A stretch of 64,000 nt of DNA, from positions 1 to 64,000 of the forward strand of contig JAQYVZ010000019.1 of the NCBI GenBank assembly GCA_030145205.1. The letters run 5' to 3'. Origin of the DNA: Desulfuromonadales bacterium. GTDB taxonomy: Bacteria > Desulfobacterota > Desulfuromonadia > Desulfuromonadales > BM103. Below are positions 46,370-56,955 of the stretch, in pieces (position 1 is the first letter of the stretch; every line of letters begins with the position of its first letter). A model generated the notes under the pieces. That model did no database searches, was not told where the DNA came from, and worked only from the letters and a program-made list of their open reading frames with translations. The translations under genes and the position numbers were made by a program.

Positions 46370-46507
46370 GTTCAATCTCTACCAGGTTCTCACACCCATT
46401 CGCTACGTCCGCAGAGTAAAATCAAGGACTTTAGTTTAACCGACAGGTTCTGGTTTAAGCTTTGCGAACTTTGCGAACTCCGCGTGAAACGATCTTGCTT
46501 ATCAGGG

Positions 46508-47350
46508 TTAATCTTTAATTCTCGGATCCATCGCGTCCCGGATGCCTTCGCCGAGCAGGTTGTAACCGAGCACGGTGATCAGAATCGCCAGCCCGGGAAA
46601 CACCGACAGCCACCAGGCCGTACCGAGGGTCTGTTTGCCGGCGATCAGCATATTGCCCCAAGAGGGTGTCGGCGGCTGCACACCGATGCCAAGGAAAGAG
46701 AGTGCGCTTTCGGTCAGAATGGCACCCGCGACTCCGAGGGTGGCTGAAACCAGAACCGGTGAGAGGGCATTCGGCAGGATGTGCCGGAAAATAATCCGGG
46801 CGTCGCGTGCACCAAGGGCACGGGCTGCTAAAACAAAATCACGCTCGCGCAGCGAAAGGAACTCCGCGCGGACCAAGCGGGCGACCCCCATCCAACCGGT
46901 CAGGCCGATGATGATCATGATGTTCCAGATGGAAGGTTCCAGAAAGGCGATCACCGCTAGGATCAGAAAGAAGGAGGGAAAACAGAGCATGATGTCGACA
47001 AAGCGCATGATCACCACATCGACCCAACGTCCGTAGTAGCCCGCCAGGGCGCCAAGCAGGATACCGATAGAGGTCGCGATACCGACCGCGACGAAGCCGA
47101 CCAACAGGGAAATGCGGGCGCCGTAAAGGATGCGCACCAGGACATCACGCCCCAGATCGTCCGTCCCCAGCGGATGACCCCAGTTGGGTGACTGCAGACG
47201 CCTGGCGATGTCAATCGCCCCCGGGTCATTGTTGACCAGCGGGGCGATGGTCGCCAGCACAAACATGCCGAACACAATCAGAGCGCCAGCCATTGCCATG
47301 CGATTGCGTCTCAGCTTCTGCCAGAGAACTTCACGGAAGAAAGCAGACAT
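46508..47350 (-). CDS. ABC transporter permease, OppC/DppC type, without visible partners
   Basis: 280 residues. The N-terminal OppC_N segment and six helices, with the coupling motif EFLSLRERDFVLAARALGARDARIIFRHILPN, define the second permease of a peptide or nickel importer. The usual OppB, ATPases and binding protein are missing on both sides: ugd precedes it by 31 bp and a YchJ-like gene follows. The partners must be encoded elsewhere, or this is a displaced remnant. The sequence itself looks intact. Confidence 0.9.
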   Translation of the reverse strand: MSAFFREVLWQKLRRNRMAMAGALIVFGMFVLATIAPLVNNDPGAIDIARRLQSPNWGHPLGTDDLGRDVLVRILYGARISLLVGFVAVGIATSIGILLGALAGYYGRWVDVVIMRFVDIMLCFPSFFLILAVIAFLEPSIWNIMIIIGLTGWMGVARLVRAEFLSLRERDFVLAARALGARDARIIFRHILPNALSPVLVSATLGVAGAILTESALSFLGIGVQPPTPSWGNMLIAGKQTLGTAWWLSVFPGLAILITVLGYNLLGEGIRDAMDPRIKD

Positions 47351-47381
47351 CTGTTTCCTGACGGTTCAGGAGAAAACAACT

Positions 47382-48716
47382 CTACCGACGGCCAATCCCG
47401 CAATACTCGAAACCCTCTTCCTTGAGGGCAACGGGATCATACTGGTTGCGACCATCAAACACGATGGGTGTTTTCATCATGCCCTTCATGGCGTTAAAAT
47501 CAGGATGGCGGAACGGCTTCCATTCCGTCACCAGGGCCAAAGCGTCAACATCCTCAAGGGCCTCATACTGGTTGCGCGACAGAGTCACCTTGCCGCTATC
47601 AAACCATTCGGCCGGGAATTCCCGCTGTGCCGACTCCGCTGCCTCCGGGTCATAGGCCTTGACGGTCGCCCCAGCTTCGAGCAGCGCCTCGATCAGCACC
47701 TGGGCCGGCGCTTCACGGATATCATCGGTGCCTGGTTTGAAAGCAATTCCCCAGATACCGAACACGCGGCCGGACAGATCCTCGCCGAAGCGGTCAACAA
47801 CCTTCTGGAAGAGGACATGCTTCTGGTCCTCGTTACGCTGATGCACCGCGTGCAGGAGAGTCGGTTTCACACCGTTGGCCCGCGCTGTATGGATCAAGGC
47901 GCGGACATCTTTCGGGAAGCAGGAGCCACCATAGCCGCAGCCGGGGTAGATAAACGAATAGCCGATCCGGCTGTCTGAGCCGATTCCGAGCCGAACCTGT
48001 TCGACATCGACACCAACCTGGTCGCAAATGGTCGCCACTTCATTCATGAAGGAAATCTTGGTGGCCAGCATCGAATTGCTGGCGTACTTGGTCATCTCGG
48101 CATCACGGACGCCCATAAACAGAATCCGGTCGTGGTTACGACTGAAATCTTTATAAAGCTCGCGCATACTCTGTTTCGCCCGGTCGCTCTCAACGCCAAC
48201 CACGATCCGGTCTGGCTTCATGAAGTCCTCAACAGCAGCCCCTTCCTTCAGAAATTCGGGGTTACTGACGACATCGAAAGGGATTTCGTCCCCCCGCGAA
48301 GCCAACGCCTCGGAGACTGCAGCCTTCACCTTGTCCGCAGTTCCAACCGGCACAGTCGACTTGGTCACGACAATCTTATATTCGTCCATATTGGCGCCAA
48401 TCTCGCGCGCAACCGCCAACACGTAACCGAGGTCGGCCGAGCCGTCCTCACCCGGCGGCGTGCCAACCGCAATAAAGATCACTTCTGCGTCGACCATGGC
48501 CTCAGCCAGGGAGGTCGTAAACGCCAAACGCGCATCCTCGACATTCCGCAACACCAGCTGCCTCAAGCCGGGTTCGTAAATCGGGAGGATCCCGTCGTGT
48601 AAGTTGGCAACCTTTTCCTGGTCGATGTCCACACAGGTCACGTGATGGCCCATCTCTGCAAAGCAGGTCCCGGTAACCAATCCAACATATCCTGTTCCAG
48701 CAATCGCTAACTTCAT
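47382..48716 (-). CDS. ugd: UDP-glucose 6-dehydrogenase
   Basis: 444 residues. The Rossmann start AIAGTGYVGLVTGTCFAEMG, NPEFLKEGAAVEDF and the catalytic Cys in YPGCGYGGSCFPKD identify the enzyme, which oxidises UDP-glucose twice to UDP-glucuronate. It closes the nucleotide-sugar cluster whose other members are galE and a UDP-glucuronate epimerase that would use its product. Confidence 0.96.
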   Translation of the reverse strand: MKLAIAGTGYVGLVTGTCFAEMGHHVTCVDIDQEKVANLHDGILPIYEPGLRQLVLRNVEDARLAFTTSLAEAMVDAEVIFIAVGTPPGEDGSADLGYVLAVAREIGANMDEYKIVVTKSTVPVGTADKVKAAVSEALASRGDEIPFDVVSNPEFLKEGAAVEDFMKPDRIVVGVESDRAKQSMRELYKDFSRNHDRILFMGVRDAEMTKYASNSMLATKISFMNEVATICDQVGVDVEQVRLGIGSDSRIGYSFIYPGCGYGGSCFPKDVRALIHTARANGVKPTLLHAVHQRNEDQKHVLFQKVVDRFGEDLSGRVFGIWGIAFKPGTDDIREAPAQVLIEALLEAGATVKAYDPEAAESAQREFPAEWFDSGKVTLSRNQYEALEDVDALALVTEWKPFRHPDFNAMKGMMKTPIVFDGRNQYDPVALKEEGFEYCGIGRR

Positions 48717-48839
48717 ACAACCTCCGAAGCGCGACTCGCAACATGCGAACCGCGAATCCTTTATTGATGTTTTGCAACCCGCTTCAACGAAGCGGTAACA
48801 GTTATAACGAAATCCTGCGCGAAGAACAAACAGAAAGCT

Positions 48840-50895
<2,056 letters not shown>

Positions 50896-50940
50896 AAACA
50901 AAACTCCAAATTACGAGTAGATCACATGTTCGCAGAACGT

Positions 50941-50979
50941 CCCCTCGCCCCTCCGCGGGAGAGGGTCAGGATGAGGGGA
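50941..50979. repeat. dispersed palindromic repeat copy at the manB 3' end
   Basis: CCCCTCGCCCCTCCGCGGGAG followed by AGGGTCAGGATGAGGGGA: a copy of the family described at 2972. It encodes the last residues and stop codon of the downstream end of manB (stop at 50966). Confidence 0.8.
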
Positions 50980-52333
50980 GACTCGCAAACTGTTCCAGAA
51001 ACTTCAACAGCTCATCCGTCTTGCCCCGCATCAGGTCCTCGTCGCCACGCGATTCAACATTCAACCGCACCACCGGCTCAGTATTCGACATCCGCACGTT
51101 GAAGCGCCAGTTCTCAAAATCGACAGACAGCCCGTCGGTGTGGTCCACAGCAAGCGCGCCTTCGGCGTAAACTTGCTCGACCGCAGCAATGGCAGCCGCC
51201 GGATCGGCCAAGGTGCGATTGATCTCGCCGCTGGCCGGGAATTTCTGAATTCGCTCGTCAACCAGCTGCGACAACAGGGCGCGCTTGCGGCACATCAATT
51301 CGACCACCAGCAGCCAGGGAATCATGCCGCTATCACAGTAGGCAAAATCCTTGAAATAGTGATGAGCGCTCATTTCCCCGCCGTACACCGCATCTTCAGC
51401 GCGCATCCGCTCCTTGATGAAGGCGTGACCCGTCTTGCTCATGATCGCCTGCCCACGCCCCTGCTCCGCGATATCAAGCGTGTTCCAGGTCAGGCGTGGA
51501 TCATGAATGATTTTTGCCCCGGGGTGCCTCGACAGGAAAGCTTCAGCCAGCAGTCCGACGATGTAGTAGCCTTCGATGAAGCGGCCCTGCTCATCGAACA
51601 GGAAGCAGCGGTCGAAATCACCATCCCAAGCGATGCCGAGTCCGGCCTTGTGCTCCAAAACAGCGTCCCGGGTTATATCACGGTTTTCAGGTAGGATCGG
51701 ATTGGGGATGCCGTTCGGGAAGGTGCCATCCGGCTCGTTGCAAATCTTGATAATTTCAAGCGGCAGCTGTTTTTCGAGCAGGTCAATCACCGGACCGGCG
51801 CAGCCGTTACCGGCATTGACCACCACCCTGAGTGGCGTCAGGGACGTCAGGTCAACATAGCTGAGCAGATGCCGGAGATACGGCCCCCTCATTTCGAGTC
51901 CTTCAATTGTACCAACCGTGCCGGTCGCGCTGAAGTCGCCCTGTTCGGCCAAGGCTCTGATCTCGTTCAGACCGGTATCGCCGCTGATCGGCCGGGAACC
52001 CTCGCGGACCAGCTTCATGCCGTTATAATCCGCCGGGTTGTGACTGGCGGTCACCATGATACCGCCATCCGCCTTGGCGTAAAAGGTCGCGAAGTAGACC
52101 TCTTCCGTGCCGCACAGGCCGATATCGAGCACGTCGGCGCCGCCTTCCGTCAGACCGCGCATCAATGCTGCCGCCATCGTTTCACTGGAGAGGCGTATAT
52201 CCCGGCCAACAATCACCTTCCCCGGTTTGAGAAAGTCGACGTAAGCCCGGCCGATGCGATAGGCAATCTCCTCGTTCAGCTGATCGGGAATCCGCCCGCG
52301 GATATCGTATGCTTTGAAACATTCTATCTTCAT
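50966..52333 (-). CDS. manB: phosphomannomutase/phosphoglucomutase
   Basis: 455 residues of the AlgC/ManB type. [17 protein letters not shown] at the start, the phosphoserine loop [13 protein letters not shown], the metal loop DGDFDRC and the sugar-binding GGEMSAHH are all present, and the C-terminal [14 protein letters not shown] binds phosphate. It follows manC by 34 bp, forming with it the route from mannose-6-phosphate to GDP-mannose. The final residues SLPSS come from the inserted repeat. A second, different mutase is at 56956. Confidence 0.94.
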   Translation of the reverse strand: MKIECFKAYDIRGRIPDQLNEEIAYRIGRAYVDFLKPGKVIVGRDIRLSSETMAAALMRGLTEGGADVLDIGLCGTEEVYFATFYAKADGGIMVTASHNPADYNGMKLVREGSRPISGDTGLNEIRALAEQGDFSATGTVGTIEGLEMRGPYLRHLLSYVDLTSLTPLRVVVNAGNGCAGPVIDLLEKQLPLEIIKICNEPDGTFPNGIPNPILPENRDITRDAVLEHKAGLGIAWDGDFDRCFLFDEQGRFIEGYYIVGLLAEAFLSRHPGAKIIHDPRLTWNTLDIAEQGRGQAIMSKTGHAFIKERMRAEDAVYGGEMSAHHYFKDFAYCDSGMIPWLLVVELMCRKRALLSQLVDERIQKFPASGEINRTLADPAAAIAAVEQVYAEGALAVDHTDGLSVDFENWRFNVRMSNTEPVVRLNVESRGDEDLMRGKTDELLKFLEQFASLPSS

Positions 52334-52367
52334 TTATTCACCATAGAGTTCACGGAGGATACAGAGG

Positions 52368-53789
52368 TTACCTGCCGTAATTATCGTCAAATCGCTCGAT
52401 ATCATCCTCGCCCAGATAGCCACCTGTCTGAACCTCGATAATTTCGAGCAGATCCTCACCCGGATTTTCCAGGCGGTGTTTATCGCCAATCGGGATGTAC
52501 ACCGACTGGTTGGCCGTGCGATCGACCACCATCTCTTCCAGGGTAATCCGCGCAGTGCCGCGAACGACCACCCAGTGCTCCGCCCGCTGCTGATGGCGCT
52601 GCAACGACAGGCTGGCCCCGGGATTGACAGTAATCCGCTTGACCAGGAAACCATCGCCGGCATCCAACCCTTCGTAAGCGCCCCAAGGACGGTTGACCCG
52701 CCGGTGCAGCAAGTGCTCTTCACGACCGGCATTACGCAAGGCTTCGACAACCTGCTTGACATCCTGAACCCGGTCCTTGGCAGCAACCAGAACCGCATCG
52801 GCCGTTTCGACCACCACGACATCATCCAGACCGACGCTGGCGACCAGGCGGGAGCCGGCATAGAGATAGGTGTTCCGCGTATCGACAGCGATCACATCCC
52901 CTTTGCAGACATTCCCTTGAGCATCCGATTCACCGACCTCCCAGAGCGCTGCCCAAGAGCCAACATCGTTCCAGCCGGCATCCAGGGGAACGATCACGGC
53001 CCGATCCGTTTTCTCCATCACGGCATAATCGATGGAATCGGAGGGACAGGCGGCAAAATGGTCTGCGTCAAGACGCGTGAAGTCCAGATCCTCTTGGCGG
53101 TTTTCCCAGGCCAGTCGGCTTGCCGCAGCCATTTCCGGAGCAAACCGTTGCAGTTCTGCCAGGAAGGTCGATGCCCGGAACAGGAACATGCCGCTGTTCC
53201 AATAGTAACGCCCCGAGGCCAGGTACCCCTTTGCCTTGGCGCGGTCAGGCTTTTCAACAAATTCGGCCACTGAAAATGCGTGCAGACCCGAGGAAGGCAG
53301 ACTCTGGAGTTTTTCGCCGGCACAAATGTAGCCATAGCCGGTTTCAGGGGCGTCCGGCACAATACCGAAGGTCAGCAGAGCTTCCGCAGCATAAGGCAGC
53401 GCCCCCGCAATGGTTGCGCACAAAGCCTGGGCATCCCGGATCACATGATCGGCCGGCAAGACCAGCAGATAAGGGTCCTCCTCCCGGGAGAGCGCCTGCA
53501 AGGCAGCAACGGCAACAGCTGGTGCCGTATTGCGGCCCACCGGCTCCAGCAGAATAGCAGAGGCGGGTTGACCAATCTGCCGCAACTGCTCCGCCACCAT
53601 GAAGCGATGTTCTTCGTTGCAGACCACCAGCGGCTCGGCAAGGTCATCGAGACCCGCCAACCGTCGGGCGGTTTCTTGCAGCATGGTCTGCTCTCCCGCC
53701 AGGGGCAACAACTGTTTGGGGTATTGTTCGCGGGACAACGGCCACAACCGAGTGCCCGCCCCACCGGATAAAATCACTGGAACAATCAT
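52368..53789 (-). CDS. manC: mannose-1-phosphate guanylyltransferase / mannose-6-phosphate isomerase
   Basis: 473 residues, bifunctional type II: an N-terminal nucleotidyltransferase (VILSGGAGTRLWPLSREQYPK, ILLEPVGRNTAPAV) and a C-terminal cupin isomerase (RPWGAYEGLDAG, VNPGASLSLQRHQQRAEHWVVV). It makes GDP-mannose for polysaccharide. First gene of the cluster. Its ATG overlaps (ATGA) the stop of an older coding remnant at 53786-53907. Confidence 0.96.
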   Translation of the reverse strand: MIVPVILSGGAGTRLWPLSREQYPKQLLPLAGEQTMLQETARRLAGLDDLAEPLVVCNEEHRFMVAEQLRQIGQPASAILLEPVGRNTAPAVAVAALQALSREEDPYLLVLPADHVIRDAQALCATIAGALPYAAEALLTFGIVPDAPETGYGYICAGEKLQSLPSSGLHAFSVAEFVEKPDRAKAKGYLASGRYYWNSGMFLFRASTFLAELQRFAPEMAAASRLAWENRQEDLDFTRLDADHFAACPSDSIDYAVMEKTDRAVIVPLDAGWNDVGSWAALWEVGESDAQGNVCKGDVIAVDTRNTYLYAGSRLVASVGLDDVVVVETADAVLVAAKDRVQDVKQVVEALRNAGREEHLLHRRVNRPWGAYEGLDAGDGFLVKRITVNPGASLSLQRHQQRAEHWVVVRGTARITLEEMVVDRTANQSVYIPIGDKHRLENPGEDLLEIIEVQTGGYLGEDDIERFDDNYGR

Positions 53790-53907
53790 AAAACCTCAAT
53801 ATGTTTCTGGTCAGCGTGAGCCGAATAGCTGCTCAGGGTATAGACCTTTGCATTGATAACATATTTTCGGCCGTCGAGCACCACGGAACCTCCAGATAGA
53901 CTGTATT
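53786..53907 (-). pseudogene. fragment of an MBL-fold RNA exonuclease (RMMBL domain)
   Basis: An uninterrupted minus-strand stretch ends in LSGGSVVLDGRKYVIN and AKVYTLSSYSAHADQKHIEVL. SYSAHADQ with the preceding AKV strand is the RMMBL segment of beta-CASP RNA exonucleases. The catalytic MBL domain is absent: upstream the frame turns into unrelated sequence and no domain precedes it. It is a relic left beside the manC promoter, and nothing indicates expression as a protein. The rest of the 400-bp gap to the FmdB gene shows no other gene. Confidence 0.6.
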
Positions 53908-54188
53908 TCTGGAGGTCCATCCCCATGATGAAACAGCTGAAAACCGGACAAAACCGCTGATTGCGTTTCAAAATTATCGGCAACTATTTTCAAAATCAAA
54001 AACCTTGCAAAAATGACACAGAGGCAGAGACAAGCGTGATGTGACAGCCGGACGAATCCCCGGCACGTTCCCCCCTCAAGGACCCGGAATTTATACCAAA
54101 AAATCCTTCAAAAAGGAAGAATCATTCCATCAGCTTGACTATATGCGTTTTTTCGAATACATTGTCCGCAACTTCTAGGGAGAGTCTT

Positions 54189-54377
54189 ATGCCTTTGTAC
54201 GAATATCGTTGTCAGATGTGTGAAGAAACCTTCGAAAAACTCCAGCGCCAACCGGAGCAGGAAGCCCCCTGCCCACACTGCGGCAAACCGGCCAAACGTG
54301 CGGTCTCTATTTTCTCCGGTTCGGCTGATGGCAATGGCGGCGGCTGTAGCAGCCCGTCCGGTTCCGGCTTCGGCTGA
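54189..54377 (+). CDS. FmdB-type zinc-ribbon protein
   Basis: 62 residues. MPLYEYRCQMCEETFEKL and CPHCGKPAKRAVSIFSG form the FmdB/CxxC_CxxC_SSSS zinc ribbon, followed by a Gly/Ser-rich tail. The name comes from a putative formamidase regulator; the role is unknown. GGGAG precedes ATG 54189, and a terminator follows at 54421. Confidence 0.92.
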   Translation: MPLYEYRCQMCEETFEKLQRQPEQEAPCPHCGKPAKRAVSIFSGSADGNGGGCSSPSGSGFG

Positions 54378-54420
54378 GCGGTCTGATACCGGAACGCGTT
54401 GCGTTTCAATAAAACCAGGA

Positions 54421-54451
54421 AGGAGTCTGCTCATGGCAGGCTCCTTTTTTT
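54421..54451 (+). terminator. intrinsic terminator after the FmdB gene
   Basis: AGGAGTCTGC and GCAGGCTCCT form a ten-pair stem (one T-G) around TCATG, with TTTTTTT following. Confidence 0.9.
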
Positions 54452-54482
54452 ATGCTCAAAATGAGATAATTGTTCATCAGGT

Positions 54483-54537
54483 CCCCCTCACCCTAACCCT
54501 CTCCTTTAGGCCCTGTGGGTCCGCCAGGGGAGAGGGG
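54483..54537. repeat. long-form dispersed repeat copy
   Basis: CCCCTCACCCTAACCCTCTCC, then TTTAGGCCCTGTGGGTCCG and CCAGGGGAGAGGGG: the long version of the family, with an 18-bp extra block in the loop compared with the copies at 2972, 50941 and 59437. Confidence 0.8.
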
Positions 54538-54623
54538 ACTTTGGGCTTTCACCATCTCTTCAGTCGGAACAGAAGGTCCTCTTGCTCCCTCTTCCTTGAC
54601 AATTTTCATCTATTATGGCCAAC

Positions 54624-54643
54624 TAGTGTTCAAATGAACACTA
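54624..54643 (+). promoter_or_regulatory. LexA operator (SOS box) of the lexA-dinB cassette
   Basis: TAGTGTTCAAATGAACACTA is a perfect palindrome (8-bp arms, 4-bp centre), 10 bp before the lexA start. Its position over the start region suits autorepression. The half-site TAGTGTTC differs from the E. coli CTGT box, as expected for a different LexA type. Confidence 0.85.
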
Positions 54644-54653
54644 TGGAGTCACC

Positions 54654-55262
54654 ATGTCTGAATTGACCGCACGACAACAGAAAGTCCTCGACTATATCGC
54701 CCGCTTTATCGATAAGCACGGCTACGCCCCCACCCTGCGCGACATTGCTGCACACATGAGGATTCGCAGCACCTTCGGTGTGACCCGGCATCTCGATGCG
54801 CTTGAAAAGAAGGGCCACCTCACCCGTTCCGGCCAGGCTCGCAGCATTGTTCTGTCGCGGTCCCGCGACAGCAGGGTGGAGCTGCCGATTGTCGGAACGG
54901 TTCGTGCCGGGGCGCTGCACCCTGCCATTGAAGATATTCAGGGGCATTTCGCCATCGACCCCAGCCGGGTCAAAAGCAGAGACAGCTTCTTCCTGCGGGT
55001 TGTCGGCGACTCGATGATTGAAGCGGGAATTCTCGATGGCGACCTGGCCTTGATTCATCCGCAATCAACCGCCAATGACAAGGACATCATCGTCGCCCTG
55101 GTGGACGCTGAGGCAACCCTCAAACGCTTCTTTCGGGAGACGGACCATATCCGCCTGGAGCCAGCCAATCGCCGGCTGAAACCGATCCAGGTCGGCCCTG
55201 ACCGAGACTTTGCCGTCATCGGCCGGGTCACCGGCATTTATCGCGACCTGGATCTCTCATGA
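54654..55262 (+). CDS. lexA: LexA repressor
   Basis: 202 residues. An N-terminal winged helix (ELTARQQKVLDYIARFIDKHGYAPTLRDIA) is followed by the self-cleavage domain: cleavage Ala-Gly in TVRAGALHP, Ser in VGDSMIEAGI and Lys in EATLKRFF. DNA damage triggers its RecA-aided cleavage. It heads a three-gene unit with overlapping ATGA junctions, so a polymerase-linked damage response is controlled directly. It may be a second LexA besides a housekeeping one. Confidence 0.96.
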   Translation: MSELTARQQKVLDYIARFIDKHGYAPTLRDIAAHMRIRSTFGVTRHLDALEKKGHLTRSGQARSIVLSRSRDSRVELPIVGTVRAGALHPAIEDIQGHFAIDPSRVKSRDSFFLRVVGDSMIEAGILDGDLALIHPQSTANDKDIIVALVDAEATLKRFFRETDHIRLEPANRRLKPIQVGPDRDFAVIGRVTGIYRDLDLS

Positions 55263-55507
55263 AGCCCCTGAACACGCCCCTGCGGGTGGCAACCATCTTC
55301 AGCCCAGGCCCGACCATCCGGCCGATCTGGTTCGAATGGCGTCGTCAGAAACGCACCATCAAGGAGGTCACCTACTCCTGGCAGGAGAAAACCGGCCAGG
55401 CGACCCTGCTGCACTACTGTGTTACCGATGGCGAAACGCTCTACGAACTGGTGTATGACACGACCCGGCAGACCTGGTTCCTGACCGGCATCGAGGCGGC
55501 ATCATGA
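55259..55507 (+). CDS. small protein between lexA and dinB, unknown function
   Basis: 82 residues, with PGPTIRPIWFEWRRQKRTIKEVTYSW, HYCVTDGETLYELVYD and TRQTWFLTGIEA: a small beta-rich domain with conserved aromatics, reminiscent of the DUF6504-like proteins found beside Y-family polymerases. It overlaps lexA by ATGA and dinB by ATGA, so all three are translationally coupled. The position between a repressor and an error-prone polymerase suggests a helper role in SOS mutagenesis; that is inference. Confidence 0.8.
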   Translation: MKPLNTPLRVATIFSPGPTIRPIWFEWRRQKRTIKEVTYSWQEKTGQATLLHYCVTDGETLYELVYDTTRQTWFLTGIEAAS

Positions 55508-56736
55508 GTGACAGAATCATCATGCACTGCGACATGAACGCCTTCTTTGCCTCGGTGGAACAGCAGAGCAACCCGGAGTTGCGCGGCAAACCGGTCGGCG
55601 TGATCGGTGCGTCACATCGCACCATTATCACTACGGCCTCCTACGAGGCGCGCAAGTATGGCGTCAAGACCGGCATGGCCAAGTGGGAAGCACTGCAGTG
55701 CTGCCCCGACCTGATCCTGGTGGTGGGCAACAATCGCAAGTACACCGCCACATCTACACGCATCTTTGCCATGATGCAGGAATATACGCCTTTGGTGGAG
55801 GTCTTCTCCATTGATGAGGCGTTTCTGGATGTGACCGGCTCCCTCGCCCTGTTCGGCAGCGCTGACAATATCGCCTACCGCCTCAAGGCCCGTATCCTCC
55901 ACCATTTCGGGCTGACCTGTTCGGTCGGCATCGCCCCCAACAAGCTGTTGGCCAAGCTCGCCTCGGAGATGCAGAAGCCGGATGGGTTGACCATCATTCG
56001 GCCGGATGAGGTTGTCCCTGTGATGGAACGGACCCCGATCGGCGACCTGTGTGGCATCGGGCGTCGCACCCGGCAACAACTCCAGCAGCTCGGCATCGCG
56101 ACCTGTGGTCAGCTGGGGCGATATCCCCTGGACATCCTGCGCCAGAAATTCGGGATCGTCGGCGACAAGCTGCATCACATGGGACGGGGGATCGATTCTT
56201 CTCCCGTCATCCCGGAGGAGAAATCGGAGCCGGTCAAAACCGTCGGGCACAGCATGACCCTGCCGCGTGACATTAGCGCCGAGGACGAGATCTGTCGGTA
56301 TCTGTTGCAACTTGCCGAGATGGTTGGCAGGCGGGCGCGACGTTACGGCGTCTCCGGCAAAACCATCCACTTGGGCATCCGCTACGCCGACTTTGAAACC
56401 AGCTTCGGCCGGCAGGTCACCCTGCCAGGTCATATCGATTGCAGTGACGACATTTACCAGACGATCCTGCGGATTCTGCGCAGTTTCGAGCGACCGCAGC
56501 CGGTCAGGATGCTCGGCGTCCGGCTCTCCAACCTGAGGCATCAAAACAGCCAACTGCCGCTCTTACCGGAAGAGCACCGCAAAAAACTGGCAACAGCGGC
56601 CATGGATGAAGTCAACAACCGCTATGGTGATTTCAAGGTGACCTTCGGATCGTTGCTGGGTGATGAGGAGAAAGGTGCGGCCGTGATCTCACCGGCCTGG
56701 AAGCCACAGGGGATACGAAATGTGGATGTGAGATGA
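55504..56736 (+). CDS. dinB: DNA polymerase IV (Y family)
   Basis: 410 residues. The palm opens with MHCDMNAFFASVEQQSNPEL (metal Asp), SIDEAFLDVTGS supplies the catalytic Asp-Glu, SVGIAPNKLLAKLAS follows, and the little finger ends near residue 380. It performs error-prone translesion synthesis. It is under the LexA operator at 54624 through the overlapping cassette. A clear terminator built from the dispersed repeat follows. Confidence 0.96.
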   Translation: MSDRIIMHCDMNAFFASVEQQSNPELRGKPVGVIGASHRTIITTASYEARKYGVKTGMAKWEALQCCPDLILVVGNNRKYTATSTRIFAMMQEYTPLVEVFSIDEAFLDVTGSLALFGSADNIAYRLKARILHHFGLTCSVGIAPNKLLAKLASEMQKPDGLTIIRPDEVVPVMERTPIGDLCGIGRRTRQQLQQLGIATCGQLGRYPLDILRQKFGIVGDKLHHMGRGIDSSPVIPEEKSEPVKTVGHSMTLPRDISAEDEICRYLLQLAEMVGRRARRYGVSGKTIHLGIRYADFETSFGRQVTLPGHIDCSDDIYQTILRILRSFERPQPVRMLGVRLSNLRHQNSQLPLLPEEHRKKLATAAMDEVNNRYGDFKVTFGSLLGDEEKGAAVISPAWKPQGIRNVDVR

Positions 56737-56775
56737 GTTCACCCTCACCCGTCAAGGGAGAGGGTGAACTTTTTT
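56737..56775 (+). terminator. repeat-derived intrinsic terminator of the SOS cassette
   Basis: GTTCACCCTC (56737-56746) and GAGGGTGAAC (56760-56769) are perfect arms followed by TTTTTT. The stem and loop are the dispersed CCCTCACCC repeat, here serving as a terminator directly after the dinB stop. Confidence 0.9.
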
Positions 56776-56940
56776 AACGCTGAGCCGCAAAGACGCAGAG
56801 AGGGCCACACACAAAAGCAGGAGGGCTTTACTCTTGTGATTGGCTTATACAATTCAAAGCATTGAGATTTCCCTGCGCCTCAGCGCCTCGCCTCATGGCG
56901 CCTACTTTTGGTGAGTAAGCATAGCGAACGGGCGTTAAAG
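56776..56940. repeat. imperfect inverted CGCTGAG-CGCA repeat
   Basis: AACGCTGAGCCGCAAAGACG near 56776 and CTGCGCCTCAGCGCC near 56874 are imperfect reverse complements. No gene lies here; this is a GC-rich intergenic repeat of unknown role. Confidence 0.45.
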
Positions 56941-56955
56941 CCTTTGGCGCAACGC

